Source: Moringa oleifera (lineage: Eukaryota > Streptophyta > Magnoliopsida > Brassicales > Moringaceae). Taken from it: 64,000 bases of DNA. The stretch lies in contig JAJFZO010000344.1 of the NCBI GenBank assembly GCA_021397835.1, forward strand, positions 7,688,001 to 7,752,000, in the 5' to 3' direction. Under the pieces are notes generated by a model that ran no database searches, was not told the origin of the DNA, and saw only the letters and a list, made by a program, of their open reading frames with translations. Below, piece after piece: positions 36,265 to 48,357 of the stretch (the first letter of the stretch is position 1; every line of letters begins with the position of its first letter). Position numbers and translations under genes: made by a program.

Positions 36265-38670
36265 TGTCGCAATGACCTTTCAGCTCCTGAGAGGGACTGA
36301 CAGCACAGACACGCACACAGAGAGAGATGAGGGAGAGAACACTTTGATAGTCAGTTTTCAATATAAAGAAGCTGACAAATAAAAGCAAGCAAGCGAGGCA
36401 GAGAGAAAGAGGTCTGTTTGGCGCATTCGATTTGGCTATTCTTATTTTGTTTTCCAAAAAAACCTGCTGCCAAACTTTTTGTTTTTGGGTTTTTACTTTG
36501 AATACGTCAACGTTTTCGTGGTGAGAAGATAAGCATGAAAAACACTATACTTCAATATTAGTTTAAGAAGATGTGCTTTGCTTCCCTTTTAATTTATTTT
36601 TGGGTTTTTTTTTTTTGTTTCCTTTCTCTTGGTTTCTTGCCTTTGCCTTTGCATTGCATGTGGCCATTTTTCTTGTCACTTTTTCAATGACTAAACACCC
36701 AACAATTTAATATGCTTTTTTGACTTCCAGAGATTTTTATGTCTTATGATAATGTTGTTAAAATCATCATCATTAAACGTTTTTCATATTTTTAAATCTT
36801 AAAAATTAAAAAATATTTCTTATAATTTAAAATAAATTAAAAATAAATTAATCTATAAATAAATTAAAGTTTATTTAAAATAATATTTATTAACTTATAA
36901 ATTTTTTAAAAAATAAGGCCAGACCCCTTGGGAAAATGGGGCCTCAGTCTGTGTAGCCCCATCCTCAAAACAATTTAATGCTATATAAGGTATGTAAATG
37001 ACATTTCATCATTCTCACATTGAACGTGTATTTATCAATAAATATAATATAAAATCTTAATATATTTTTAAATAACTAAAAAACTAATTTTAAAATTTTA
37101 AGCCTGCAACGATATGTAAAGTATATAGTATCTTATAAATACAAAAATTTTATTGATTTTCAATATTTATGTGAATTATATATTTAGATTAATGTATTAA
37201 AATGAAAATATTATATTATAATGTATAATCATTGATGAAATATAATATAAATCATCACATTTAAAACGTATATCCATTACGAAAGTAAAAATCATACGAA
37301 ATACTTTAAGCTTGACATAATTTTACCTTTAAATATTAATATACTTAAAAATAAAATTAAACCAATTAATTAATATATAACGTTTTATTAACTCATATTT
37401 AGTAGACTTTGAACTCGTAAAAGAAGTGAGAATTAAATTTACAGTCAAAGTTGATCATTGGGCTGGTAGTCTGTGGTTCTGACTCATTTATGGTTCAATT
37501 CAATAAATTTTAATTTGGTCTATTTAATAAGTGAATTGAATTATGATTATTTATTTTATAAACAAATTAAGTGGTATATCTTAAATTTTAAGTTAGACCG
37601 ATGATTAGATTTTTTTAGATTAATTAATTTATTAATTTCGCTGAATCCATTTAAATTTAATAACTTTACATAATAAAATTTATAAATATATAAAATTAAC
37701 CAATAAAAAAATCAATAACATATGTCTTTATTTTTTATAAATATACATATTTTTATAAGTTAGTTCATTTTATAACAATAAATATAAAATTATTTTAATT
37801 AAATATTATTACTATTTTTAAAATTTATTTTATAATTAAATAGTAACATATATTATTCACTAATTTTAATAATTTTAATATTATACTTAAAAATATATTA
37901 AATTTATTGTATATTTAATATTTTATAAGTTCGAAGCTATTAGTTACACAGTTTTTCATATAATTTTTATTAGTATTAATTTTGTACATGTTGAGAATTA
38001 TTTTATTTATTTATTAAAATAATAGATAAAACTATTTATTAAATTAATTTATATAAAATTTATTAAGTCAACCCATACATAATCTATTTAAAATCTATTA
38101 AATTAAACTATTTAAGATCCAATAACATAACTTATCAATGTAATTTAATGATAAAATTTATGGGTATGTAACTGATTATGTATTTTTTAAATGGACTAAT
38201 TCGACAATTTATTACTATAAAAAATCTATTAAACTTTATTACAGATTAAATTTGAACCATAATTTTATGAACCAAATCAAATTTGACCTATTATCAATCT
38301 TAAGTTTATAGTGATTAAGTTCAAACCGAATAATTATATTTATTGGAATAAAAAATAAACATAAAACAATATGTCCTTAACTAGATACTAATAATAAAAT
38401 AACGATAATAACTTAAATCAAAATAATATTATTAATATCTAATTTTATCAAACAAAAATTAATATTATTGTGCAACAAACAGATGTTAATTATATTTTAA
38501 AAAATTAATTTTTTGGTTTAATAATTATATATAATATTAAATTTTACTACATTAAGATGATAGTATGTCTATTTCAGTTTTTATTACTTGGCATTAGTAA
38601 TATATATATATACACACATATAAAACTTTTATTATTTGCATGGAAGAAATATTGTGGGGGTAGAATATAA

Positions 38671-38770
38671 TTTATTAAAAGTATTTTGGGAAATAATGAA
38701 ATTATTAAAAGTATTTTGGAATTAACGAATTAGAAAAAGTATTTGGGAAGTAATGAAATTATTTGAGAAG
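38671..38770 (+). repeat. 29-bp tandem repeat, about 3.4 copies
   Basis: Units beginning at 38671, 38701, 38729 and 38758 share AAAAGTATTTTGGGAA and TAATGAAATTAT blocks with small indels (28-30 bp each). The last copy is partial. The array ends about 120 bp before the start codon of the WD40 gene, so it sits in or next to the core promoter. Confidence 0.75.
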
Positions 38771-38815
38771 TGGGGTCTTAATGGGATAGTCGCAAAAGAA
38801 ATGAAAAGCGGAGGA

Positions 38816-38830
38816 AGGGTTTAAGGGTTT
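38816..38830 (+). promoter_or_regulatory. Telo-box-like motif before the WDR74-like gene
   Basis: GGGTTTAAGGGTTTC reads AAACCCTTAAACCC on the other strand, two half telo-boxes 60-70 bp upstream of the ATG. Telo-boxes (AAACCCTA) are typical of plant ribosomal-protein and ribosome-biogenesis promoters, which fits the gene product. Confidence 0.5.
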
Positions 38831-38887
38831 CTGCTTCAGAGACAGGGCACTTGAGCTGGGGTTTTGAGTTAAAACTACCTTGCGAAG

Positions 38888-41800
38888 ATGCCTCGTACCA
38901 CCACAGTACAGTGCCCTGGTTGCCCTCCGCTTCGAGCCCTAGCCTTCGACTCACTCGGTCTCATCAAAGGTGAACTTTCTTATTATTGATGTTTGCACAC
39001 AATACACTCATGTTTTATGAAAAGCTCATTCAGATTATCAGCATATTGTGGTCTGTATATTATACTCTGATTCATGAGCCTCCTTTTCTCATTTTGGGTG
39101 ATATGATGAGCAGTTATTGAAGCTCGAGATAAGGAAGCAGGGGTCCCTAGGGTGGTAGATAGATGGGGCGACCCGGACTCGTCTAAATGCGTGCTTGCCG
39201 CCTCCATAGATGACCGCAAATCGGACCCGGTACATGTTTTCCTAATTTTCCCTTTTTACTGGATGATTAATATGTATCGATTCACTATTCGCTCTGTTTT
39301 TGGTTATGGAAGTGTCTGCTCAGTTGCGTGGCAGTACTTTAATCATTGTCTTACTTGAATTCTAATGCTGCAATCACTCCTGTTACAGTTATTGGCCGTT
39401 GCAAGAAAAAATGGATCAGTAAGTCAACTTATTTTCTCTTCCTTGTAGACTGAGAATATCAAGAATGCATTTTCACACTCATAATCATCTAGTAGTTCTA
39501 GGGTTTCATAAGTATTCATTGTGTTGTCTACATGAAAAATGTGTCGCAGATTGAGATTCTTAATCCACTTAATGGGAATCTTCACTTAGCAATTTCTACT
39601 TATGGTGACGCTGGTGTTCGACCTGGTGATGATGCTATTGTTGGTTTACATTTATTCAGAAGTCAAAAGCTGGACCCAGCAACCAGGTGCTGTAGCATTG
39701 TTACTTTCTTGGATTTCTACTGATATCCGGATTGAAATTGAAAGGCAGCCAATTTTAATTTGCTGTGCAGTTCTTCTTACCAAATTAAGATTACTTTATA
39801 AGTTGAAATACTAGTTAGGTCCTGTTATTTGTGTGGATGAATGACACTTGCTAAGACTCTACTTCTTAGCATTTCTTAAATTCCTAAACTTGGGTATTTT
39901 CAACTGTATTAACGTTCACCCCTCTATTTTGTGGTTTGTGCATTTATCTTACAGTAGCCTTCTGTTTAGCTGATGTTTGTGAAATTCTTGTCTACAAAGA
40001 TGTATCATATGTACATAGAGGCTTTCTAAGATTATGCACCTATCTTACTTGTCTTATATGTATGGTGATATTTATTTCTGTTACACTGTTTGTTACCAGG
40101 TCATGCACTTTGCTTACATGTACAACACAAGGAAATGCAAGCTTGAGGTCCATTGATATTGCCAACTTACGAGCGGAGTCTTCCAGCATTGGTTCTCCCA
40201 AAAGTTGGAAAGTCTGCGCTGCTGGTAACATCTTATGTTCTAAAGTTGATGGAAGTGAAAAATATGCCTTGTTTGGAGGGTGTGTTTTCTTGCCGAATAT
40301 TGCAATGTTTTGTTCCTCTGTCTGTGATAGCATGATATGATGTTTAATAGCTTACTGACCTGATAACTTATTTTCAATTCAGGAAAGGTGTTGAAGTTAA
40401 TGTATGGGATCTTGATGAGTGCTCTAAGATCTGGACAGCAAAATCTGTAAGCCTTTTAATCTTCCTGTCAACTCCTGTTTCATAAGGCAGCAGCTGTTCT
40501 TGTTTTTCCGGCCTCCTTGATCATAAAGTCATTTTAATATGGTCTATCACATGCAGCCTCCGAAGAACAGTCTTGGTATTTTTACTCCTACTTGGTTCAC
40601 TTCTGCCACATTCCTGAATAATGATGATCACCGTAAATTTGTGGCTGGCACTAACAGTCATCAGGTAACCTTTGGTAAACAATCATTCTTCTCTTATGTT
40701 GGAAAGAATTGATATTAAAGTGTCTGGGAAGACAATTTTTAATGAATTTGTTTTGTCAGCTAGAATTAGCATCAATTCATTTTTCTTTAAAATATGAGCT
40801 TCCAGACTTGTCTCTTCTTTCCTTTTGTTTGCATCCATGGAGTCATGCCAAGTCTGTTGGTTTTGCTAAAGTCCAGAAATATCATATAAGAAATTCTGGA
40901 GTTTAAGGATTATGTTCTTTATGCCCTTAGATGAAGACTCAAGTTACATTAACTGCTACATATTACTTGTGTTCCAAAATACATTGTGCAACTTCCTTTT
41001 TGTGCAAGTTTATTTGAATTTTCTTTGTTGGATGCTGTAAGAGAAATTTCTCCCCTATGACTTCTCTACGTATTGATGTTATGAATTTCTAAATTGGTGG
41101 AGCATTGGTAATTTTCTTTCTGGTCTATCAGAATTATTTACATGTGTAGAGAAGTTTAGGCTGCATTCAGTAGCATTTCGACAACTTTCAGCTCTCGAAA
41201 TTGTGGGGAAGTGTTGACTTGTTTGGAAGACGGTGCTAAAGATTTTTTTTTTTTTGAAATTGTTAATAAATCATTTGGATAGTCTGCCTATGAAAATTCT
41301 GAAGGTAGTTTTCTCGTTCTCTGAAAGGAGAACCGGCTAACAAATTGTTTCAAGTTTCAGGCTTGTACTTATCTTTGCTTCGTAACTTGTATTTTTGGTA
41401 GGTTCGTCTTTATGACATTTCTGCTCAGCGAAGACCCGTTATATCATTTGATTTCCGGGAGACCTCTATCAAATCAGTTGCTGAGGATCTGGATGGCTGT
41501 ACAATCTATGTTGGAAATGGGTCTGGCGACCTTGCTTCCTTTGACATTCGCACCGGTAAATACTTTTCTGATACATTTTGTGGTACCGTGCTTATCTTGA
41601 TTCAAAATATGCTTCCAAGTAGGTCATCTTTTCTTCTCAACATAGTTGTTAAATTCATTATTGAAGTAACTTTTTTCATAGAACTTTCTTAATCTTGTGG
41701 ATTGTTATATATACATTTAAAGTCTAGTGTCAACTGTGATTGCGAAAAGATGAATTAGCCACATTAGCCAAATGGTGCTGGTGTTGCCAAAATAATAAGC

Positions 41801-44059
41801 ATGTTGCATATTGCATTGCTCTTTGTTGGCTGAGCTTGAGAGCAGTTCTTTATTAGGGTCGAGCCCTAAGAAATGTTATTTTCATCCAGCCTTGTTCCGC
41901 AACTGCATCAAAATATATAGTATCTGTTTGAGAGTTCATTGTGCTGTCATTAAGCAATTTAATGACAGTGAAGTTTGATTTTCCATTGAGTAGACCATGC
42001 AGCTTTGGAATTCTTGGCTGAGATCAAGATGGTTAAGTTTGGGCTTGGAAATTAAGTTTGGGGTTGACTTTAATATGGTGGATGGCCCAAGGTTGAGTGA
42101 CTTGAGAAAAGAATTCAATTAGGCAACCTAACTAGTTTCAGGTCAGGGCGCAAGTAAAGACTCCTTGCACTGAGAATGTAACTTAAGAAGATTCGTCTGC
42201 AAGTTCTCTTTGCACCTCAAAGCAGAATTTAATCTTCATTTTCAGAATCTTTGCCCTGTAATGGCTAGGGGTGTTTATATCCAATAATTGTTTTCTAGCT
42301 ATGGATCAAGCTCATTCGTGTTACCTTGAACATGTTGATGCCCACATATTGCTTTGTTAGTTGGTGTTTTGAGATGTTTTGTTTGTTATAATTGTGTGCA
42401 TAATAAAAGCATTTTGCAGGGAAATTGCTGGGATGCTTTGTGGGGAAGTGTTCTGGAAGCATCAGATCAATAGCCAGGCACCCAGAGCATTCAGTGATAG
42501 CATCATGTGGTGAGTATGGTACACTGTTTTTCATGTCAATCAGGGTCATATTTATTCTCTGTTTTGTGGTTGCCTGTAATCCTTGTGTGCATGCTCTTCT
42601 ACTAGACACGTCACCCTGCCAACCTGTTTCCTCTTTTAATCCCATGTATTTTTCGAAAAAAGATGAAACTTTATTGTGCAGTTAGCATCTAATTCTTGTT
42701 TGGTCCAACGAGCAGTGCTGTCTCTTAAAGCAACTGTCTGCTGACAACTAAGTTTTTGAACCTGACTTATTTTTAGGTTTGGATAGTTATTTGCGCTTTT
42801 GGGATACAAGGACACGACAGCTTCTTTCTTCGGTATGCCCCTGGAGTTCTTCATGAGAATTCTTCATTTCCCTGCTTTGCAAATTAATTTTGTTCTTTTT
42901 CCTCGTACAAAGTCAGTACTCTACCACATTATGCTTCTGACAATTTGTCTACAATTCAGTTAAACGAGTTAGTCCCTGTGGCTTTTTGGTTTTTGGTTCT
43001 CTTGGCTTGTCTTTCTTAATGGTGGTAAATGTAACTGAAGACCTTTATTTTTTCCTATAAAAATGTATGGATCTTGGTCTCATGGATCTCAATGCAATGC
43101 CAGTAGGATGCCTCGAATTAAACTTGTTGGTAGATAAACCATTCAAGTAATAATGTTTGGACTGAGTGCATTAGGATGCCTCTGGATGCTTTGCTTTAGA
43201 GACGGAACTTTAGATTCATGCTTGCAGAGTTTCTTAATCAGTTTCTAAATCAGTGGCACTACTTAGGTGATTGGACATTACAATTTAAACTTTGTTGTTG
43301 GATGCAGGTCTTTTTGAAGCAGCATCTTACAAGTGTAGTTTTTGATTCCAGTTTTGAATTTGAAGGTTAGTCTTATGTCTTCCTGTCTTATCGCAGCTAT
43401 TGATAGTATTATCGAAGACAACAGCCTGCTGCTGGCATAAAATGCCAGCTTTTACTCCTTTTTCTCTGTGCATGTCTGCTTCTGTGAATATGGATGGCAA
43501 AAAGAAGCAGATCTAATTCACATTTTCCTGAATCGTGTATAGAAACTGCTGTTCCAACCTCCTCATCATCAATAATTAGTAGTAATTAACTATACTCACA
43601 GGGAAGAGAAGGAGCTTCTTTTATAATTGGCATGGACCTTGTTGTACTCATGGCATTCAGGAAAAAGGAGAAGCTTCATCATATTAGGTCATTGGGGAAC
43701 CATGGGTTACATTATGTAACCGCTCCCAAAATAACAGATTAGTTTCAGGGTACTTATAGAAGTGGCGCTTTGACTTTCTTTTTCTATGTGCATCTGTGAC
43801 TTTTTCTTTCATACTGGTCTATATTAACAACTAATCCTGCAATGTCACTTATGTGCCTGTAGAAGTTGCACAGACTGCTGTAGTTTCATCGCAACCTGAG
43901 GTGCACACTATGGATCAGGTCGAAGATGGAGATGAACTAGAACCCTTACCCATCAAAAGAAAGAAATCAAGGGAAACAGAAAAAAGCAAAAAGGCAAGGA
44001 AAGAGAATGATGGAGGCAAGAAGCTTAAGTCAAAGAGGAAAACGAGAGAGCCGTGGTAG
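38888..44059 (+). CDS. WD40-repeat ribosome biogenesis protein, WDR74/Nsa1-like
   Basis: Twelve exons: 38888-38969, 39114-39229, 39389-39418, 39550-39686, 40100-40279, 40383-40446, 40557-40664, 41402-41555, 42420-42509, 42777-42832, 43308-43365 and 43863-44059. They join to 423 residues. The N-terminal two thirds form a WD40 propeller; blades with GVEVNVWDLD, VRLYDIS, LASFDIRTG and LRFWDTRTRQ are clear. The C-terminus is a Lys/Arg/Glu-rich tail with repeated KKSRE/KKARKE motifs, a nucleolar-type signal. The family member Nsa1 (yeast) / WDR74 (human) works in pre-60S subunit maturation. Exon 3 is only 30 bases. The telo-box-like promoter supports the assignment. A 67-bp tandem duplication follows in the 3' flank. 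Confidence 0.9.
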
Positions 44060-45066
44060 AGTAGTGATAATGAATCATGCTTTCAGTTGCCTGCAAAGAT
44101 GATCATAGTATGGCTGCTGCACAGAACCAGTGTCGAACCCTTTGGCTTGTGTTACAATTGAGATGGCATAATACCAGTCCCCATTGCTACACAGCAATCT
44201 TGAGAGATCACTAGGAACTTTAAGTTATAGCAAAAAACGTTTTATGCAGCACATTATAAAATTAGATCAATACAGAAGTTAAACAGAGGCTTGAGTTTTC
44301 CATTTCAGTTATGCAGCACATTATAAAATTTGATCAATACAGAAGTTAAACAGAGGCTTGAGTTTTCCATTTCAATGTAACTGACCTCTGCTGTGTTATC
44401 AACATTCGATCTTGTTTTGAGTGGTACTTCAGTAGCTACTCAATTGCATTCATCCAAAACATGGGGATGAATGCACAGTAGGTTTTGAGATGAAAGCTAA
44501 AGTTTTTGCTTTATTTGGTAGTAATTGCCAGTACACTGTATACAAAGCAGAGTCCAGAAATAAAGGCTTTGCTTGCTCGGTCCCAAAATGTCCATAAATG
44601 GATTGCAACAGCCACTGAAAGTAAGTTCATGACTGCCTTTTCTTAATCAGCTATAAAATTGAATAATTTTCCCAATTCACATATACGACATTTATAAAAG
44701 AGTTTTTACTGAGGATTCAAAAGGGAGGACAGCATAACAAAGTTACTTGAGGAAAAAGGACCCTTTTATTTTTATAGATTTGGTCTTCCAAAAATCCACA
44801 TAAAGGGAAAAAATGAAACAACAAAATGCACTTGAACATCCAGGTGACGGGAAAAAAAAATACATTCATGTGAAAAGGCAGCTTGCATGATTCACATCAT
44901 TGAGCATGGAAAGAAAGCTGCAATACAGAACAAACTGAATTAAGGTTTAACTTAAGGTGCATTCGCTTGCAGAAGATTCACTTAATAATGTAAGAGATTA
45001 ACAATATCTTCATCAGGAATCAGCAGAAGAATCACTGAAGCAGTTGGAAATGAAAGCTGCGTCAAG
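44060..45066. other. Convergent 3' flanks of the WDR74-like gene and MPC1
   Basis: Contains the 3'UTR of the WD40 gene with its 67-bp tandem duplication at 44242-44374, and the MPC1 3'UTR near 44900-45066. No other gene is seen. Confidence 0.5.
44242..44374 (+). repeat. 67-bp tandem duplication
   Basis: Copy 1 is 44242-44308 and copy 2 is 44309-44374. They are nearly identical, with one clear substitution (TTAGATC versus TTTGATC). It lies about 180 bp after the WDR74-like stop codon, probably in the 3'UTR. Confidence 0.9.
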
Positions 45067-46332
45067 TTACTGAGATGAGGTCTCCTCTTTCTTCCCTGAA
45101 GACAAGTACCTAACAGAAAGGACCAAGAACTTAATTAACAATTGTCATTAACAAATTCTGGGCAAAATATTTTCAAAAAGTTAGATATAAGAAGGCTTTC
45201 AATATTAAGTTGAAGGGATAAATCAATGAATATATCAATTCTAAAGTGAAAATATGTAAGAACAAGATCACTTTGATTGCATTTGATCAATATATAATTG
45301 AAGTCTATGATATGTTCCGGTCTACAATGAATGAATACACATACTAAAGAGAACCAAAACTTTTATACAGATTTCTATTTTCCAATTTTTCATTTTTATT
45401 TCTAAGCATATAGATGATCTGAAAAGCAGCAAAGAATAAACACATCGTTAAAATTTTTTATCAAATATTTGAGAGTTACATGCTTTCCCAATTTAAGGGA
45501 CCCTCTGATAACTGAATAATATTTAACTTTGATGACATCAACCTGGGAGACTCGTCACTGTAAAACATGTCTGATGGACCTTGATTTCAAGAATTATTCA
45601 GTTCATGTATGCAGAAAATATGGGATGGTATGATAACTTTCTCAAGGAGAGGAGATCGTTTAAAAAAAAAAAGAAAAAGAAAAAGAAAAAGAAAAAGAAA
45701 AAGAAGAAAGGAAGATAGTTACGCAAAGATAAGAGAGGAAGGCCATCTAGAATAGCAACTGAGCAGAGAGTAGCTCCATATTAGTCACTTATATGGTTAC
45801 TTACCCCTGACCTTTTGCCCATCGGGAAAGTTGATAGAGCTGTACAGTTTCATTTGAAGCATGACATGCCAGAAGTAGATAATTGCGTGGCTGTACCATC
45901 CACGCAAATCTCATGAACAATCCCGAGTAAATGCACATTGCTGCGGCACCAACATAAAAGGTAAGATAACATGCTTAGCCATGGATTAAGTATGCAGAAC
46001 TCATTTTCACTTCAAACCAGACATTTTTTTTTTCCAACCTGCTGTCATGTTTCCTGAAATCATTTCAGGGGGTTTCTTCATGTCCACCAACCCCTGTAAA
46101 ATTATCAGAAGAAACAACAGAACTTGAAGTTAGACCATTGTGTGATCTGCTATATTAAGTTCCATAAAGTTTAAACATACGAAAAAAAACTACATCTGTA
46201 CATTCTAAAGACCCAAAGATGAAAAATGATGCATACGGCAACAACGAAACCCCAATTGGCAACGGGTCCCCAAAAGTGAGTTGTTTTTGGGCCAACTGGA
46301 CTGTTCAAGAATGCTTTGAATGATGACGCCAT
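45067..46332 (-). CDS. MPC1: Mitochondrial pyruvate carrier subunit 1
   Basis: Exons 46332-46237, 46093-46039, 45940-45805 and 45109-45067 give 109 residues, the usual MPC1 size. Family motifs are intact: [30 protein letters not shown], and [19 protein letters not shown] followed by [11 protein letters not shown]1 pairs with MPC2-type subunits in the inner mitochondrial membrane to import pyruvate for the pyruvate dehydrogenase complex. A leader intron of 46357-47490 (donor AAG/GTACGC, acceptor CTGCAG) is likely, putting the first non-coding exon at 47491 to about 47640. The C-terminal tail [13 protein letters not shown] is short and variable, as expected. Confidence 0.96.
45661..45715 (+). 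repeat. (AAAAAG)n low-complexity tract
   Basis: An A-run followed by about six AAAAAG/GAAAAA units, inside the third MPC1 intron (sense strand CT-rich). Confidence 0.8.
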
Positions 46333-46356
46333 ATGTTATAATTGCTGCTTTGAACG

Positions 46357-47490
46357 CTGCAGTAACAGTTGGGAAAGAAGAACATCATATGATCCAATAG
46401 ATGAGGAAACCATAAAGAAGGTTGTTACAGTCAAGCAAATTAAGACATCAGTTGCAAAAATCATGAAGATAAATTTCATTACTTGAGAGCATTGGAGACA
46501 AAATGTCCTCATCATGGTTAAACTAGCTTCTCAAATAAAAACTGACAAAACTGCAGTGAAAAAGTTTAGATTTGGTCATTGTACTCATTGAATTATGAAA
46601 AAGTTGGGCCTGCACCATATCCTACCCATCTCTTCATGGTACTTCACATCACTTATGAACAGTGAAATCTTTTCTTGGGGTCACTTTCGGCAAACATTTA
46701 ATGTAAAATGGTACAAGCAAAAGAGAGGACCTTGGGTGATTTTAATCATTGTTTAGGAACAGCTCGCATATAATACAAGTGAATATAACCTATGAGATGT
46801 TTCAGCAGATATAGAGACAACTAAATTTTATGCAAGCAATGGTCAATACATCAACTCATATAAGCTCATATGAGGACACTCGTGTACAACCCTTATTTGA
46901 ACTGATACAAGCAGCCAAGAGAGCAACTAAAGTAAAACCAAAAGAACAGCAAGAACTTAGTAAAATTCAAAGAAATTTCTAACATAAACAAGCACTGACA
47001 ATCTGCAAGAGACATTTACAATCGAGTACCTCAATCTTTTAACTAAAGAATGACTGAACATATCAAAGAAAAAGGACATAAGAACTCTAGAAAATGGTGC
47101 TTATCTATTCTCTAACAAACAAAAGGGGTCATTTAGATTCAGATATAAGGTCAATGTTTCAATAGGTAAATAAAGCTTTCATCCTATTTGATTGATAGAC
47201 TTCATGTTACTGTTAAAATTTAATACATATTAAATCATATAAATTTCGCGATTGTTAATATATTATTAAAAGATAAATCGATTACGGTTTCCAACGAGTA
47301 AGAGCTTGATTACCGCAGAATGAGAGTAAATGAGTATGTGCAGTAATTATTTATGCGCGAGCTTAAGCAAACAAGGAAAATATTAAGAGATAGTTTAACA
47401 TAAATTAACACAACGATTAAACAAAAACATATTATTTACAAGTATTGATACACATATCGCCGTGGATAGAAGATGAATAAGGAGGCGTAC
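46357..47490 (-). other. Likely 5'UTR intron of MPC1
   Basis: Bounded by GTACGC at 47490 and CTGCAG ending at 46357 on the minus strand. The acceptor is 24 bases before the start codon. No ORF inside. Inferred from splice signals only. Confidence 0.5.
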
Positions 47491-47791
47491 CTTATCGGCG
47501 GTACCGCCAAATAGAGCGGAGAGGGTTGAGATCGACCCCGACGCGAGACAGAGAAAGTCGGAGAACGAAAGTTTGGTGAGGGCCAGAACAATACGACCGC
47601 GTGAATGTACGCTCCGAATAGGATATTAGGTGAGCTCGAGCTCGACAGACCGACCGGCTTTCACCAATAACATCATGACACATGGTAAATAGTAGCCAAT
47701 TAAATCGCGAGCAAAAGTAGATAAACATCGCCTTGGTCATTTGCAACTAACAAAAATTAATTAATAGTTTGTAGCCAATTAGTCCAAGTTG

Positions 47792-47797
47792 AAAAAA
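47792..47797 (-). terminator. Pol III T6 terminator
   Basis: Six consecutive A on the plus strand, T6 in the direction of the tRNA-Ile gene, 9 bases past its 3' end. Confidence 0.75.
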
Positions 47798-47806
47798 GAG
47801 AACTTG

Positions 47807-47880
47807 TGGCCCATGCAGGTCTCGAACCTGCGACCTTCGCGTTATTAGCACGACGCTCTAACTAACTGAGCTAATAGGCC
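47807..47880 (-). tRNA. tRNA-Ile (anticodon AAU)
   Basis: A 74-base cloverleaf. The seven-pair acceptor stem GGCCTAT/ATGGGCC has one T-G wobble. The D-arm includes AGCTCAGTTAGTTAGAGC, the anticodon loop reads GCTAATAAC (AAT), and the T-arm is GCAGG-TTCGAAC-CTGC. Internal A and B boxes are intact and there is no intron. A run of six T on the sense strand (plus-strand 47792-47797) lies 9 bases downstream and can serve as the Pol III terminator. Discriminator base A; CCA is not encoded, as expected for a nuclear eukaryotic gene. Confidence 0.96.
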
Positions 47881-48357
47881 AGTCGCGACGAAATGTCTTC
47901 GCTTTAAGTGATGTCGTTTACAAGGCTTGCCCGTTACTCCCACAACGAGTCAATTTTCCCTCTTACTTCCAGCATCAATAAGATGGTGATCATCGTCGCC
48001 ATGATCATCAACCATTATTTCAGAGTTTGCGTCATCGCTTTGCTGGCTTCTCGCACAAATTTCAATCCAGCAATTGTTTTTATATCCTTCTTGCATATTT
48101 AATTCATGAATTACATCACATTCTTTTGACTTTAATGAATTCCAGAACCACTTGTCATGGAAGAAGATAAGTTCCATTTTATTATATTGTTTAATGAATA
48201 TATTTACCCAGAAAAAGCCAGAAAAATTGTCAGGTCAGCTTGTATCCCTAACAAATCTGGAAAAATGTTACAGTGTGGAGAAATGATAGACATGGTTAAG
48301 TGGAAAAGATGAGAATGTACAAAAATCAGTCTCAGATGGCATACGAATTGACTCTGC

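Larger units (their letters stand above)
36265..38887. other. AT-rich divergent spacer, 4CL-like to WDR74-like
   Basis: CT/GA-rich leader sequence of the 4CL-like gene lies at 36265-36420. About 36740-38640 is extremely AT-rich without a gene. Opposed TTATGGTTCAA-type blocks near 37475-37500 and, reversed, near 38255-38270 suggest a decayed element of about 0.9 kb. A 29-bp tandem repeat (38671-38770) and a telo-box-like motif (38816-38830) precede the WD40 gene. Confidence 0.45.
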
